A stretch of DNA of 64,000 nt from Polyangiaceae bacterium (GTDB lineage: Bacteria; Myxococcota_A; Polyangia; Polyangiales; Polyangiaceae): the NCBI GenBank assembly GCA_025353725.1, contig JANXOF010000073.1, positions 1 through 64,000 on the forward strand. The letters run 5' to 3'. Position 1 is the first letter of the stretch, and every line of letters starts with the position of its first letter. The notes under the pieces were generated by a model that saw only the letters and a program-made list of their open reading frames with translations, was not told where the DNA came from and searched no databases. The translations under genes were made by a program, and so were the position numbers. Shown piece by piece: positions 52,880 through 61,962 of this stretch.

Positions 52880-54763
52880 ATGACGCTGGCGGCCCGAAAG
52901 TCTCTCGCGTCGACAAAAAGCGGGGCGGCGGGCTCGGTGCTCGTCCAAGCCGGCGACGGCGCCGGTCGTGCCAATGCGGTGGAAAGTTGCCAGGACGTAG
53001 GCCAGGCCTCAAGCGACGCGCGCGATGCGGCGGGCCTCGACGACGACGCGAGCGAACCGACGCGTATGACGCTCCCACCGAGCACCATGCCGCGTGTCAC
53101 GGAGGCGGCGCTCGACCCGGTCCGCGTGCCTCCGCGCCGCGAAGCCCCCTTCGATCTCGCGGACTCCGCGGCTCCACGTGAATCAGCGCGCTTGGAGATC
53201 TCCGTACTCGTCTCCCCGAGTTCTCGTCGCTCAGCGAGCGCGCTGTCTGCGGAGGAAGAAGCCTCGCTTACGCGCCGCTGCACGGCGTGTGAGACCCGCT
53301 ACCCGTCCGACTTCCTCGTCTGTCCGCGTGACGCGAGTCCCCTGGTCGATGAATCGGACGCCAACCTCGCGAAGGATCCGCTCGTCGGTAGGCTTCTCGG
53401 CGACACCTACCAGATCATTCGTAGGGTCGGTGAAGGAGGGATGGGGCGCGTCTACGAAGCTCGCCATTTGCGTCTGAGGGGCCGAAGGTTTGCGGTGAAA
53501 GTGCTGCACGCCGAACTCGCGCAAGATAGTGAAATTGTGGCGCGCTTTTTACGCGAGGCCGAAAGCGCCAGCTCGCTCGAACATCCGAACGTGGTTGACG
53601 TCTTCGACGTGCACCACCTGCCGGACGGGCGACCCTACTTTGTTGGTGAATTTCTCGACGGCGAGGAGCTCGCCGCGCGCGTGCGCGAGCGCGGTGCACT
53701 CGCGCCGTGCGTCGTAGCTACGGTGGGACGCCAGGTTTGCAGGGCGCTTGCCGCGGCTCACGCACGCGGAATCGTGCATAGAGACGTAAAACCCGAAAAT
53801 GTTTTTATCCTAAAATCCTCTGTCGAAGCCCTCGCGTTCCGTGAAAGCTCGGCGCTAACCATCAAGGTTTTCGACTTCGGCATCAGCAAGGCCCAATTTC
53901 GCGATCGTGAATCGCTTACGCGAGCCGGCGTAGTTATGGGCACGCCTAGCTTCATGGCTCCCGAGCAGGCGAGGGGAAACGCGGTCGACCTCCGCGCGGA
54001 CGTCTATTCGACCGGCGCACTCCTCTATTTTGCGCTGGCGGGTCGGCGACCATTTGAGGGACCCGACCCTAGTTCGATTCTGTCGATGGTGCTTTCGCAG
54101 GAGCCTCCGCGGCTGCGCTCACTCGACCCGAGCATTCCAGAAGAACTCGCGCGCGTTGTGGAGAGAGCCATGGCGAAAGACGCGCGGGATCGCTTCCAGA
54201 CCATGGCGGAGTTCGATCTCGAGCTCGCCGTATTCGACGACTCTGCGCGTCCGCGCCGGCAGGGAGGTGAGACGTTTGGCGCAACTGCGTCGCCTCGCGA
54301 ACTCACGCGATCGGTTCATCGCGCGATTGTCACCCGGAGCCTCGCGCTTGCGCTGTGGCTTATCTGTGGGACGGCGGCTTCGGTCAGCGGTCTTGTCCGC
54401 GTACTCAACGAAAGCGAGATCACACGCGCGGAGTCGGTCCTTCTTATCGTGGGGTGTGCTTTTGCGGCCGCGAGTCCGTTTGCCCTGTATGCGTGGTTAG
54501 TCAAACGAATCGTGTGGGCGAGCCGTGGGCGCGCAAAACAACTCGCGCAAGACCTGAGACGTACGGCGTCCGTGGCACTTGTCACCTATGGGTCCCTGTC
54601 GATCGCTTCACGTGTTGGACACACTGTCATGTGGCGAAACTCGAAAGATCTGTCGAGTGGATGGTGGGATATGGCACTCTTCGCGGCGAGTCTGGTTGCA
54701 GCTCTCACATTCGGCGAATTCGGAAGGGTCTTTCGTAACTTGCGTCGCCGGCGCTCGTCGTGA
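52880..54763 (+). CDS. Ser/Thr protein kinase with zinc ribbon and four membrane segments
   Basis: 627 residues. Residues 1-125 are disordered. A zinc-ribbon-like C-x2-C...C-x-R-D (CTACETRYPSDFLVCPRDAS, about 134-153) precedes the kinase (about 177-440), with VGEGGMGRVYEA, Lys207, HRDVKPEN (Asp302), FDFG (Asp332) and SFMAPEQARG. About four membrane segments end the protein (SLALALWLICGTAASVSGLV, then AFAAASPFALYAWLV). The ATG at 52880 begins the disordered part; a later Met (residue 63) is also possible. A GTGA overlap couples it to the next gene. The likely role is a membrane signalling kinase; the substrate is unknown. Confidence 0.88.
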   Translation: MTLAARKSLASTKSGAAGSVLVQAGDGAGRANAVESCQDVGQASSDARDAAGLDDDASEPTRMTLPPSTMPRVTEAALDPVRVPPRREAPFDLADSAAPRESARLEISVLVSPSSRRSASALSAEEEASLTRRCTACETRYPSDFLVCPRDASPLVDESDANLAKDPLVGRLLGDTYQIIRRVGEGGMGRVYEARHLRLRGRRFAVKVLHAELAQDSEIVARFLREAESASSLEHPNVVDVFDVHHLPDGRPYFVGEFLDGEELAARVRERGALAPCVVATVGRQVCRALAAAHARGIVHRDVKPENVFILKSSVEALAFRESSALTIKVFDFGISKAQFRDRESLTRAGVVMGTPSFMAPEQARGNAVDLRADVYSTGALLYFALAGRRPFEGPDPSSILSMVLSQEPPRLRSLDPSIPEELARVVERAMAKDARDRFQTMAEFDLELAVFDDSARPRRQGGETFGATASPRELTRSVHRAIVTRSLALALWLICGTAASVSGLVRVLNESEITRAESVLLIVGCAFAAASPFALYAWLVKRIVWASRGRAKQLAQDLRRTASVALVTYGSLSIASRVGHTVMWRNSKDLSSGWWDMALFAASLVAALTFGEFGRVFRNLRRRRSS

Positions 54764-55650
54764 GTCACCGCTGCACCGGGTGCGGGGCGCCACTTCCTGC
54801 GGCATTTCCAGGGGCGTCGGTCGGATGCGCGTGTGGCCATCCCAATGAAGTGAGTCGAGCCACCGACAAGGTTTGGGGTTCCGTCCACGAAGGTGGCCCC
54901 TATCGCGCCATGTCTTCGCGCGAGGAGCAGGCGCCAGCAGGGATGGTCTGTCCCTACTGTGGTGGCGGATGCTCCGCGATGGTTCGCGTTTGTCCACACT
55001 GCGACGTGCGGCTCGAAAACGTCCGATGTCACCGGTGCTTTTCTCTCCAAGCGCCAGGCGCATTTGCATGCGCGCGGTGTGGACGTGCCCTTGAGTTGGA
55101 GCCGCTCCTTGATGTTACGGACGCGCCGTGTCCTCGTTGTGTGCACCCACTCGAGGTCGCACCGGGCCCAGATTCACGCATTCACGAGTGCGCACGCTGC
55201 GGCGGACTCTTCGTCCCCCGAGCCGCGCTCGCCGAGATCCTATACGGCGCGGAAAGGGACGGAGTGTTAGCCGACCGTGGGCGCCTCACACGCGCAACCA
55301 CGCGCGATGTGCGCTACGTGCCGTGTCCGCTTTGCCACGCGACCATGAATCGCGTGAACTTTGGCAGGCTCTCCGGAGCTATCGTTGACGTGTGTAAAAT
55401 GCACGGCACGTGGTTCGACGCCGGCGAACTCACCGCGGTCGTCGCGTTTGCGGCGTCCGGCGGCCTTGAACGCACGCGTGCCCGCGAGCACGACGAACAA
55501 GCCGAACGTGCCTCGCGCGAGCGAACCCACCGAGCTGAATCACAACTCCAAAATTACGGTCGCGAGGATGTGCGCTTCGAGATCCGAGCGAACTTGGACC
55601 AACGCATTCAAGCCTGGCGCGATTTTTTACTCGAGGTTCTATCTTGGTAA
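54760..55650 (+). CDS. Zinc-ribbon protein with two zf-TFIIB-like units
   Basis: 296 residues from a GTG that overlaps the kinase stop (GTGA). The first third has zinc-binding pairs (CTGCG, CPYCGGGC, CPHCDVR, CHRC, CARCG). Two zf-TFIIB-like units follow: CPRCVHPLEVA with CARCGGLFV, and CPLCHATMNRVNFG with VCKMHGTWFDAGEL. The C-terminus is a charged coiled coil (about 235-296). Such proteins accompany kinases in Myxococcota; the function is not known. A substrate or adaptor of the kinase is plausible (inferred). Confidence 0.82.
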   Translation: MSHRCTGCGAPLPAAFPGASVGCACGHPNEVSRATDKVWGSVHEGGPYRAMSSREEQAPAGMVCPYCGGGCSAMVRVCPHCDVRLENVRCHRCFSLQAPGAFACARCGRALELEPLLDVTDAPCPRCVHPLEVAPGPDSRIHECARCGGLFVPRAALAEILYGAERDGVLADRGRLTRATTRDVRYVPCPLCHATMNRVNFGRLSGAIVDVCKMHGTWFDAGELTAVVAFAASGGLERTRAREHDEQAERASRERTHRAESQLQNYGREDVRFEIRANLDQRIQAWRDFLLEVLSW

Positions 55651-55687
55651 GGAAACGTGGGCTTGGGCTCTCCATGCATGCGGTGGA

Positions 55688-57631
55688 CTAGAATCGGGCT
55701 TGCACGGCGACCGACGTACCGAGCCGTGTTGGGCTTTGGAATTGACGCAACGAAGCCGTTCCTTCAGCCCTGTCGCGGACGACAAGCGTGCCGTTGTTAT
55801 CGTGGACGAGTTGCACCCAGGCTACGAGTGCAAACATCTCTGAGATATCCCACCGAAGCGCAACTCGGGCTTGCACAATCGCTTTTCGATCTTTGTTGTA
55901 CGGAAGGATGGACTCATCGCCCTGCTGGCGAACGACAATCACGCGTTGCGCAGGCACGCCGCCGTCGCTGAACTCGCTCCGAAATGTGGCGGGAAGCTGG
56001 AGCCCACCGCCGACGCCCGGCGTGAGGTGCAGACTCGGAATAAAATAATCGGCGGCGATCGACCCAAAAAGCTCTGGGTCGGTTTTTGCGCTGCCGGGTA
56101 ACGTCTCGAACGGAATGAATCCCGGCACGTTGCGGACGACAAAGTTCAGTTCGCGATAGATACCGGTTGCGCTGAAGCGGAGATAACCGGCCTTCACGAC
56201 GCCTTGGACAGCAAGCCCGCGTGCAGCTTGGTCCTTCGTCGCCCCCGCCGCGTCGAAGTCTTTGAGATGCTGACCCAGCCAATCGAGCTCCGCACTCACG
56301 CTAAAGCCCAGTTGCTTGGGATCGTATTTTTCAGGTTTGAAAAGAATAAGCGGTTTGTTTGGGTCGTTTTTATAGAGAAGAAAGTCGACCGACTGCGGTA
56401 CCGGCATGCCCTGGTGAAACACGACTCGACCCGAGCCGCCGTAGGTGTAGACGTTCTTTCCGCGAACGTCCTCAAGGTCGAACTTACCCTGCTGAAAGTA
56501 ACCAGCACCGACGTCGACATGGAGGTTTTCAAGCGGGTCGGCGCCTGCGCCACCGAGAAATCCGAAATTCGTTTCACCCACACGAACGGTCTCGACGTCG
56601 TTCTCGCCGCCGGGCGTCAGGACCTGCTCCGGCTGTATAATCGTCGCCGTTTTGAATCCGCCGAAGACGTAGAACTTTTCCGCGTCGTACTGGACCTTCA
56701 AGCCAGGTGAGGCGCCTTGGAGCCGCGGAAAGATCGACTGATTGATCGACGCAGCCGTGCCGCCCCACGACAGGTCGTAAAGGTAGCCGAGCCGAAACCT
56801 ATCCGTGTCGAGAGGGAAGAATACCGCAGATATTCCCTGCTTCTCCGTGGCCCCCGTTTGGTAATGAAGGCGCAAGTACGACCCTGAGTCGTAAATAGCA
56901 GTGTTCAGATTACCCGTTTGTGCCGCAAGTTGCGCGAGGTCGAACCGCATCACGAGCGCGGCCTCGGTCGTGAGCTTGTCGATAAACGCCGGGAGCTTTT
57001 TATACATCACGAGATGCGTGATGTTCTCTCGGCCCGAAAAACGTGAATTGAGATTATCAAAAAACAGGCGGTACTGAGAACGCTCACCGATTCCGAACGT
57101 CGGCGAAAGCGGAATGAGCTGGCCCGTTTTATGTAAAAAGTCGTCGTCGCCAAACGACCACGTCAGCCGCGTGTCCATAAACCCGCGGCCCTCCACCCCC
57201 GGCGGAGGCGTGCCCGCCGCGCGTGCGCCGGCGGTGCCGGAAGGGTCAAACGGCGCCGCGGCGCTCTCACGAGCCGACACGTCTTTGGCTGACAACGAAG
57301 GACCAACAGAGCCCGCCCCCCCCATTGCATTGCCTTGGTCGGACGCGGGCGCGACGCCGACGGCGGATAGCGCAGGAGCGGGGCTCGGAACGACCGTACC
57401 GTTTGCGTCGCCGGTGGTCGCAGGGGACGTGGAAGCCGACGTGGAAGCGGGCGCGCTCGTTGGCGTGGAAGGCTCTGCGGGCGTCGCAGGGTTCGCCGGT
57501 TGGGCGCGCGCTGTCGTCGCGATGAACGCTGTCGCGAGGATCGCGGGCGACAAGAAAGCGAGGAGCGCAAGCCGTCGAGACGTGAGGGACCTTTTGCTTC
57601 GGTACGAGACGGACGCGTCGAATGGTTTCAT
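55688..57631 (-). CDS. Outer-membrane beta-barrel (porin-like) protein
   Basis: 647 residues from the ATG at 57631, which overlaps the upstream stop by four bases (ATGA). It has a signal peptide ending ATTARAQP and an Ala/Pro/Ser/Thr-rich linker (about 50-130). A long run of aromatic, alternating beta strands follows (YRLFFDNLNSRFSGREN, FYVFGGFKTATI, AGYFQQGKFDLEDV), ending with the terminal aromatic signature VAVQARF, as in outer-membrane barrels. It ends the three-gene envelope operon that starts with the 5'-nucleotidase. Substrate unknown; phosphate or nucleoside uptake is possible from context (inferred). Confidence 0.8.
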   Translation of the reverse strand: MKPFDASVSYRSKRSLTSRRLALLAFLSPAILATAFIATTARAQPANPATPAEPSTPTSAPASTSASTSPATTGDANGTVVPSPAPALSAVGVAPASDQGNAMGGAGSVGPSLSAKDVSARESAAAPFDPSGTAGARAAGTPPPGVEGRGFMDTRLTWSFGDDDFLHKTGQLIPLSPTFGIGERSQYRLFFDNLNSRFSGRENITHLVMYKKLPAFIDKLTTEAALVMRFDLAQLAAQTGNLNTAIYDSGSYLRLHYQTGATEKQGISAVFFPLDTDRFRLGYLYDLSWGGTAASINQSIFPRLQGASPGLKVQYDAEKFYVFGGFKTATIIQPEQVLTPGGENDVETVRVGETNFGFLGGAGADPLENLHVDVGAGYFQQGKFDLEDVRGKNVYTYGGSGRVVFHQGMPVPQSVDFLLYKNDPNKPLILFKPEKYDPKQLGFSVSAELDWLGQHLKDFDAAGATKDQAARGLAVQGVVKAGYLRFSATGIYRELNFVVRNVPGFIPFETLPGSAKTDPELFGSIAADYFIPSLHLTPGVGGGLQLPATFRSEFSDGGVPAQRVIVVRQQGDESILPYNKDRKAIVQARVALRWDISEMFALVAWVQLVHDNNGTLVVRDRAEGTASLRQFQSPTRLGTSVAVQARF

Positions 57632-59409
57632 TGTGGGTTGTTGTCCAAGAATGTTCGCGGAAACACGCACGCGAGAGGCGGTGGCACTTTCACATCGGGT
57701 CGCTCGGAGTCGAGCTTCCGGCACGCTTTTCCTGTCGGTAGCGCTGTGCATACAAATTCTGAGGAGAGGCCTAGCCCCGCAGGGGGCTGACCGGTGCAAT
57801 CGGTGTTCGTCGCGCACGTTCGGTCACTCACGAAGGGCGCTTCTTGAAGCGAGACGATGACGTCGTCGCGGCAGCGTGCTTGGACGGTAAACTGAGCTCC
57901 GCCTGAGAAGTACTGGAGCGTTCCCGCGAACGATCGAAGTTCTTTCCCTTTCAGCGCGACGGGGTTGAAACCTGCGGTCGACGTCGCGTCAGCCTGGAGT
58001 GCAGCCGACCGCCCGTTAGCATCGGTGACCGTGAGTCTGAAGACACTCCGCGTGGCGTAATTCGACCATTCCGTGCATTCCGCATCGGCCGTACACGCAG
58101 CCGCGCAAAGCGCTTCGGGGTTGCCGGCCGCGAACGTAATCTTTCCGTTCTTGTCGAAATCGCAGTTCGACGCTTCGGGCGTCGCCGTGTAGACACCGGG
58201 AGCTGACTGTGGGGTGTCGCGAGGACCGAACTTCGGCGTGACTTTCAGCCTTTGCGACCCGAGCGGGTCGGTTTCGACACGAACGAGGCTCCCAGATACG
58301 CGAAGCAAGTCCGGTGCGCTCCCTAGAATAGAAGGCGCGAGCCGGGTCGGCTCAGGGACAAGGCAAGGCCTACGTGCCGGGTCCCATTCTTCGAGTGTCC
58401 AGGTCGGATAGGCAATCTGAGTAAACCCGAAGAACTCATTCGCGATTCCACTATAGGTCAGAAGCCGGTCGCAGGTGCGCATACGCGGCGGGGAGTTAAA
58501 GTTGAACGCAAAAATACTGTCGAAACCGCCGCGCGGGTCTCCGCGGTCGCTGACGTAAAAGCCGTCGGGCGAAATCCGCACTACAACGGTGTCAAACGCG
58601 AAGGTGCCGTCCGCGCGGTACCCAGTGTCCACTTGGATTTGCTCTTTCGGATACGGCGTCGCTCCGTTGCCAGAGCAATTTGGAGGCTCTGCGCCGTCGC
58701 ACTTGAGACCTCGAATGTCGGCTACGCGAGGAAGCTTGAAGTAGATAGGCGCACTGACGGCCTCGGAATAGGTTCCTCCGCGTTCGTCGTCGTCATTGGC
58801 AAACGCACAGCCGTCATCGGCTGGAGCATCCACGAGACCATCGCCGTCGTCGTCTAGGCCGTTTGCACACGCCGGCGGCGGAACGCGTAACGGGTCTGTC
58901 GGAACATACCCAAGGTCTTGTGCCACGATGTACGTCGTTCCGAAAGCGTTCGAGACCGCTACGTCGACGGGCAACGACTCTCCGGCCTTGACGAGTACGT
59001 TCCTACCGTCCGTGTCGCGACCGATGAGCGGCGCCACGGCACCGGGCTTCGTGCGAATGCGGACGTACCGATTAAAGGTCGAATCGACGTCACCGTTCGG
59101 GCCAATGGCCTTGATGGTTACCCGAAACGAGGTCGGCCTGTCGCCTCCGAGTGCGAGCGGTGCTTCTCGCGTTCCCGGACTCGACGTCGTGCGGTCGAAA
59201 TCGATAACCAGGTGCGGAGGGTTGCGCACCTGGCCGAATCCGTCTCCCGAACAGGAGGCCGACCCCAGCATGCACGCAAGAACGGCGAGCGTCGCGCCCG
59301 AGACGCCAGCGCCGGACCGACATGTCCCAACCCTGGCGCCATTCCCAAAGCCATCTCCCGAGAAACACAGACCGCGCGTGCGTGAAACTGCGTGACGTTG
59401 AGTCGTCAT
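57628..59409 (-). CDS. Lipoprotein, unknown function
   Basis: 593 residues; a long signal region with lipobox LGSASC (near residue 53). It contains an Ig/beta-sandwich-like segment (HLVIDFDRTTSSPG...SFRVTIKAIGPNGD), a calcium-binding-like NGLDDDGDGLVDAPADDG (about 182-199) and several Cys-rich parts. ATGA overlaps join it to the 5'-nucleotidase gene upstream and the barrel gene downstream. No family recognised. It may be the surface partner of the barrel (inferred). Confidence 0.75.
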   Translation of the reverse strand: MTTQRHAVSRTRGLCFSGDGFGNGARVGTCRSGAGVSGATLAVLACMLGSASCSGDGFGQVRNPPHLVIDFDRTTSSPGTREAPLALGGDRPTSFRVTIKAIGPNGDVDSTFNRYVRIRTKPGAVAPLIGRDTDGRNVLVKAGESLPVDVAVSNAFGTTYIVAQDLGYVPTDPLRVPPPACANGLDDDGDGLVDAPADDGCAFANDDDERGGTYSEAVSAPIYFKLPRVADIRGLKCDGAEPPNCSGNGATPYPKEQIQVDTGYRADGTFAFDTVVVRISPDGFYVSDRGDPRGGFDSIFAFNFNSPPRMRTCDRLLTYSGIANEFFGFTQIAYPTWTLEEWDPARRPCLVPEPTRLAPSILGSAPDLLRVSGSLVRVETDPLGSQRLKVTPKFGPRDTPQSAPGVYTATPEASNCDFDKNGKITFAAGNPEALCAAACTADAECTEWSNYATRSVFRLTVTDANGRSAALQADATSTAGFNPVALKGKELRSFAGTLQYFSGGAQFTVQARCRDDVIVSLQEAPFVSDRTCATNTDCTGQPPAGLGLSSEFVCTALPTGKACRKLDSERPDVKVPPPLACVFPRTFLDNNPQ

Positions 59410-61892
59410 TTGCCGATGAGCTCCACGCGATTGTCAGAAGCGCTTCCGATCGTCTTGTCGATGCACGATAGAATCTTGCACTCTTCACCCGCGAGCTCGC
59501 AGGCTTTCACGGGCGTTTTGCATGCGTCTTGGTCAGGAGCGGTCGCGCAGCTTTTGGCGTGAAATTGAGCCACTTGATCACGGCATGCGGACAGCACGCA
59601 GCGACCGGCTCCGTTTTCACAAGCGCCGCGCGAGGTGCACTTCAAGGGCGCGCCGGCCTCCGACGAGTGCCCAGGACATGAGCAAACCTGGCTCGGGTCT
59701 CCGCAGTCGTCGTCGCGCGAGCACTCTTTCAGGCCATCAGCCGTTTTGTTCAGAGCGGGATCATACCCGCAAGGCTTGCCTTGGCGGAGATAGTCAATGA
59801 GTGCATCTCGCTGCTGAATCTTGGTGTCGACCTGGGTCGTATTGCGTTGGAGTACGCGGAAACCCGACCCGCCGCCGGCGAGGTAGTTACTGGTGGCGAG
59901 TTCATACAAGTTAGTGGGCTGAATCACGGAAAGGCATAAGCCCTCCTCGGGAGGAGCACCCTTGAGATGTGCCGTATGGTCACATGAGCTAGGGAGGGCG
60001 GGCGCGTCCGATCCTGCAAACTTACATTGTTCGTCCGTTAGGCAGGTCTTGCGCCTGCCCGTACTCGGGTCTTCGCGATGTCCGATATAGACCTGTTCTG
60101 CGCACGCATTGATAACGCAAACTCGCTTGAACGGGTCGCATGTACCCCCTGTCCGTTGTTTGCAAATATCATCACTATCGCAGCGTACAATGCACTTTTT
60201 GGTCGCCTGGTCGCACGCATCTCGCGGCGGGTCCGCGGACAGGCAATCCGAGTCGACATTGCAGCCTATGTTGATTCGCTCGCACCCCGAACAGTTCACG
60301 CGAATGCGTGCCCCGGCAATTTGAATCTGTGACGTACACCCACGCCCAGCCGTTCGACGAGCGGATACGTCGAAGAGTTCCTGCACCTCTAGGCCGGAAA
60401 GCTGCATCTTCGTAATTGAATTGTCGAAAGGAAAGATATTGTACATCTGCTCGACCGTGACAGGGCCAGGGTTCAAGTCTGTCCGAATGCCCGCCGAGTT
60501 CGTCAACGAAAAGTCGGTTTGAATGCCGAGACGGAGCCAGATGGCGTTTCCGACCAGATTACCAAGCGGCGAGTCTCCGCCGGTGGTGGAGTTTCTTCGC
60601 GACCCTTCGGGGCTGTAACCGACCAAAACGTCGAGGTCCGCTGACAGGTCGAGTGATCGCCGGTAGGGTTGGAGCATCTCGACAAGCACCGGATCTTCCG
60701 GAACCCGCGCGTCGATCGGAAACGGTTGGTACCGGCTCGACTGAACCTCGAACCCGTTCACACTGTCGTAATCGTTCGGGTCGCCGCTGGGCGAAACAAG
60801 TGATCTGTCATTCGAGAGGACAAGATCGAGTCGACCGACGTACTTGGCGAACGCCCCCGAGTGAGCGATGAGAACTTTTCGCGGCTTACACGGGCGTTTG
60901 AACGCGTACGGATGATTTCGCGGGTCGCGGTCGGGTCCGTCCGGGGGCGTACCGTCAACGTCAATTTTAGCGTTCGGATCAACAGCCCAGACAAACCCAG
61001 GATTTTTTACATCTGCCGAGCAATCGCGGAGCTCTTGCGGCGGATTCAGGACGACATGATTGTGGCCACCGAGCACAATATCGATGCCCGTAGTTCCGCG
61101 AACCATGCGCTGGTCAACGTCCAGTCCGAGGTGCGTCACCATCACCACGAGATCGACGTACGGTCGAAGCAGGTCGATGTAGGTTTGCGCAACCTCTATC
61201 GTATTGACCGGCGTGAGGCCGCTCTTGTTCGGCTGATCGAAAATGGACGTAAAACTGGACAGGTTGGCCATCCCGATGGCGGCGACTTTGAGTCCTCCCG
61301 TATTCAGAACCACGAAGGGTCGCGTGACGGTGCCCACGCGACCGAAGTTCGGTATGTCTTGAGTCGTCTGCTCGAACTTGTAGTTCGCCGCCAGCAAACC
61401 GAAGTTCGACCATCGCTGAAACTGACGCGCTACGTTCTCCGCGCCGCGGTCGAACTCATGATTGCCGAGCACGGCGGCGTCGACGCCGAGTGCGCTCATG
61501 GCGCGAACCTCAGGCTCCCCGGCGAAGAAGTTGAAAATGGGGGCGCCTTGGAAGCAATCGCCCGAGTCTAAATGGAGCACGCGACCCGATCGGGCGCGCT
61601 CGCGGTTGACCACGTAGGAAACCCGCGCGACGCCGCCGATGTTAGCGACCGTGTTTATTTCACCCAACCCGAGCGTCGAGTCGACCTGCGTAATGACCTG
61701 TTCGTAAGGAAACAGTCGCGAATGAATATCGGACGTATGAATGAGAGTTAGATTGACGGAGCACGTGCTACCCGGCGGACAAGGCTGCTCCACGACATCT
61801 TTATCGGATGAACAGGCGGGCAAGCTTGATGCCGTAATGCCAACCCCCCCAAGTGCGAGGAGTGCTGCGCAAAGACGGGCTCGGTTGGCCAT
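59406..61892 (-). CDS. 5'-nucleotidase/UshA-type metallophosphatase lipoprotein
   Basis: 828 residues; the lipobox is SSLPAC. The metallophosphatase motifs are all present: TLIHTSDIHSRLF, LDSGDCFQGAPI, LGNHEFDRG, VTHLGLDVD and GGHNHVVLN. The 5'-nucleotidase C-terminal domain follows (about 430-700), with EMLQPYRRSLD and SAGIRTDLNPGPVTVEQMYN, and NIFPFDNSITKMQLSG as the substrate-binding part. Cys-rich inserts (C-x2-C...C groups) are scattered through the C-terminal half, for example CDSDDICKQRTGGTC. It hydrolyses extracellular nucleotides or related phosphates. First gene of the envelope operon. Confidence 0.93.
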   Translation of the reverse strand: MANRARLCAALLALGGVGITASSLPACSSDKDVVEQPCPPGSTCSVNLTLIHTSDIHSRLFPYEQVITQVDSTLGLGEINTVANIGGVARVSYVVNRERARSGRVLHLDSGDCFQGAPIFNFFAGEPEVRAMSALGVDAAVLGNHEFDRGAENVARQFQRWSNFGLLAANYKFEQTTQDIPNFGRVGTVTRPFVVLNTGGLKVAAIGMANLSSFTSIFDQPNKSGLTPVNTIEVAQTYIDLLRPYVDLVVMVTHLGLDVDQRMVRGTTGIDIVLGGHNHVVLNPPQELRDCSADVKNPGFVWAVDPNAKIDVDGTPPDGPDRDPRNHPYAFKRPCKPRKVLIAHSGAFAKYVGRLDLVLSNDRSLVSPSGDPNDYDSVNGFEVQSSRYQPFPIDARVPEDPVLVEMLQPYRRSLDLSADLDVLVGYSPEGSRRNSTTGGDSPLGNLVGNAIWLRLGIQTDFSLTNSAGIRTDLNPGPVTVEQMYNIFPFDNSITKMQLSGLEVQELFDVSARRTAGRGCTSQIQIAGARIRVNCSGCERINIGCNVDSDCLSADPPRDACDQATKKCIVRCDSDDICKQRTGGTCDPFKRVCVINACAEQVYIGHREDPSTGRRKTCLTDEQCKFAGSDAPALPSSCDHTAHLKGAPPEEGLCLSVIQPTNLYELATSNYLAGGGSGFRVLQRNTTQVDTKIQQRDALIDYLRQGKPCGYDPALNKTADGLKECSRDDDCGDPSQVCSCPGHSSEAGAPLKCTSRGACENGAGRCVLSACRDQVAQFHAKSCATAPDQDACKTPVKACELAGEECKILSCIDKTIGSASDNRVELIGK

Positions 61893-61962
61893 GTTGCGGC
61901 GCGCAGGTTACCACAAAGTGCGACGTTGCGTACCGGGATCGGGCGTCGCGTAGGTTGTTCGC

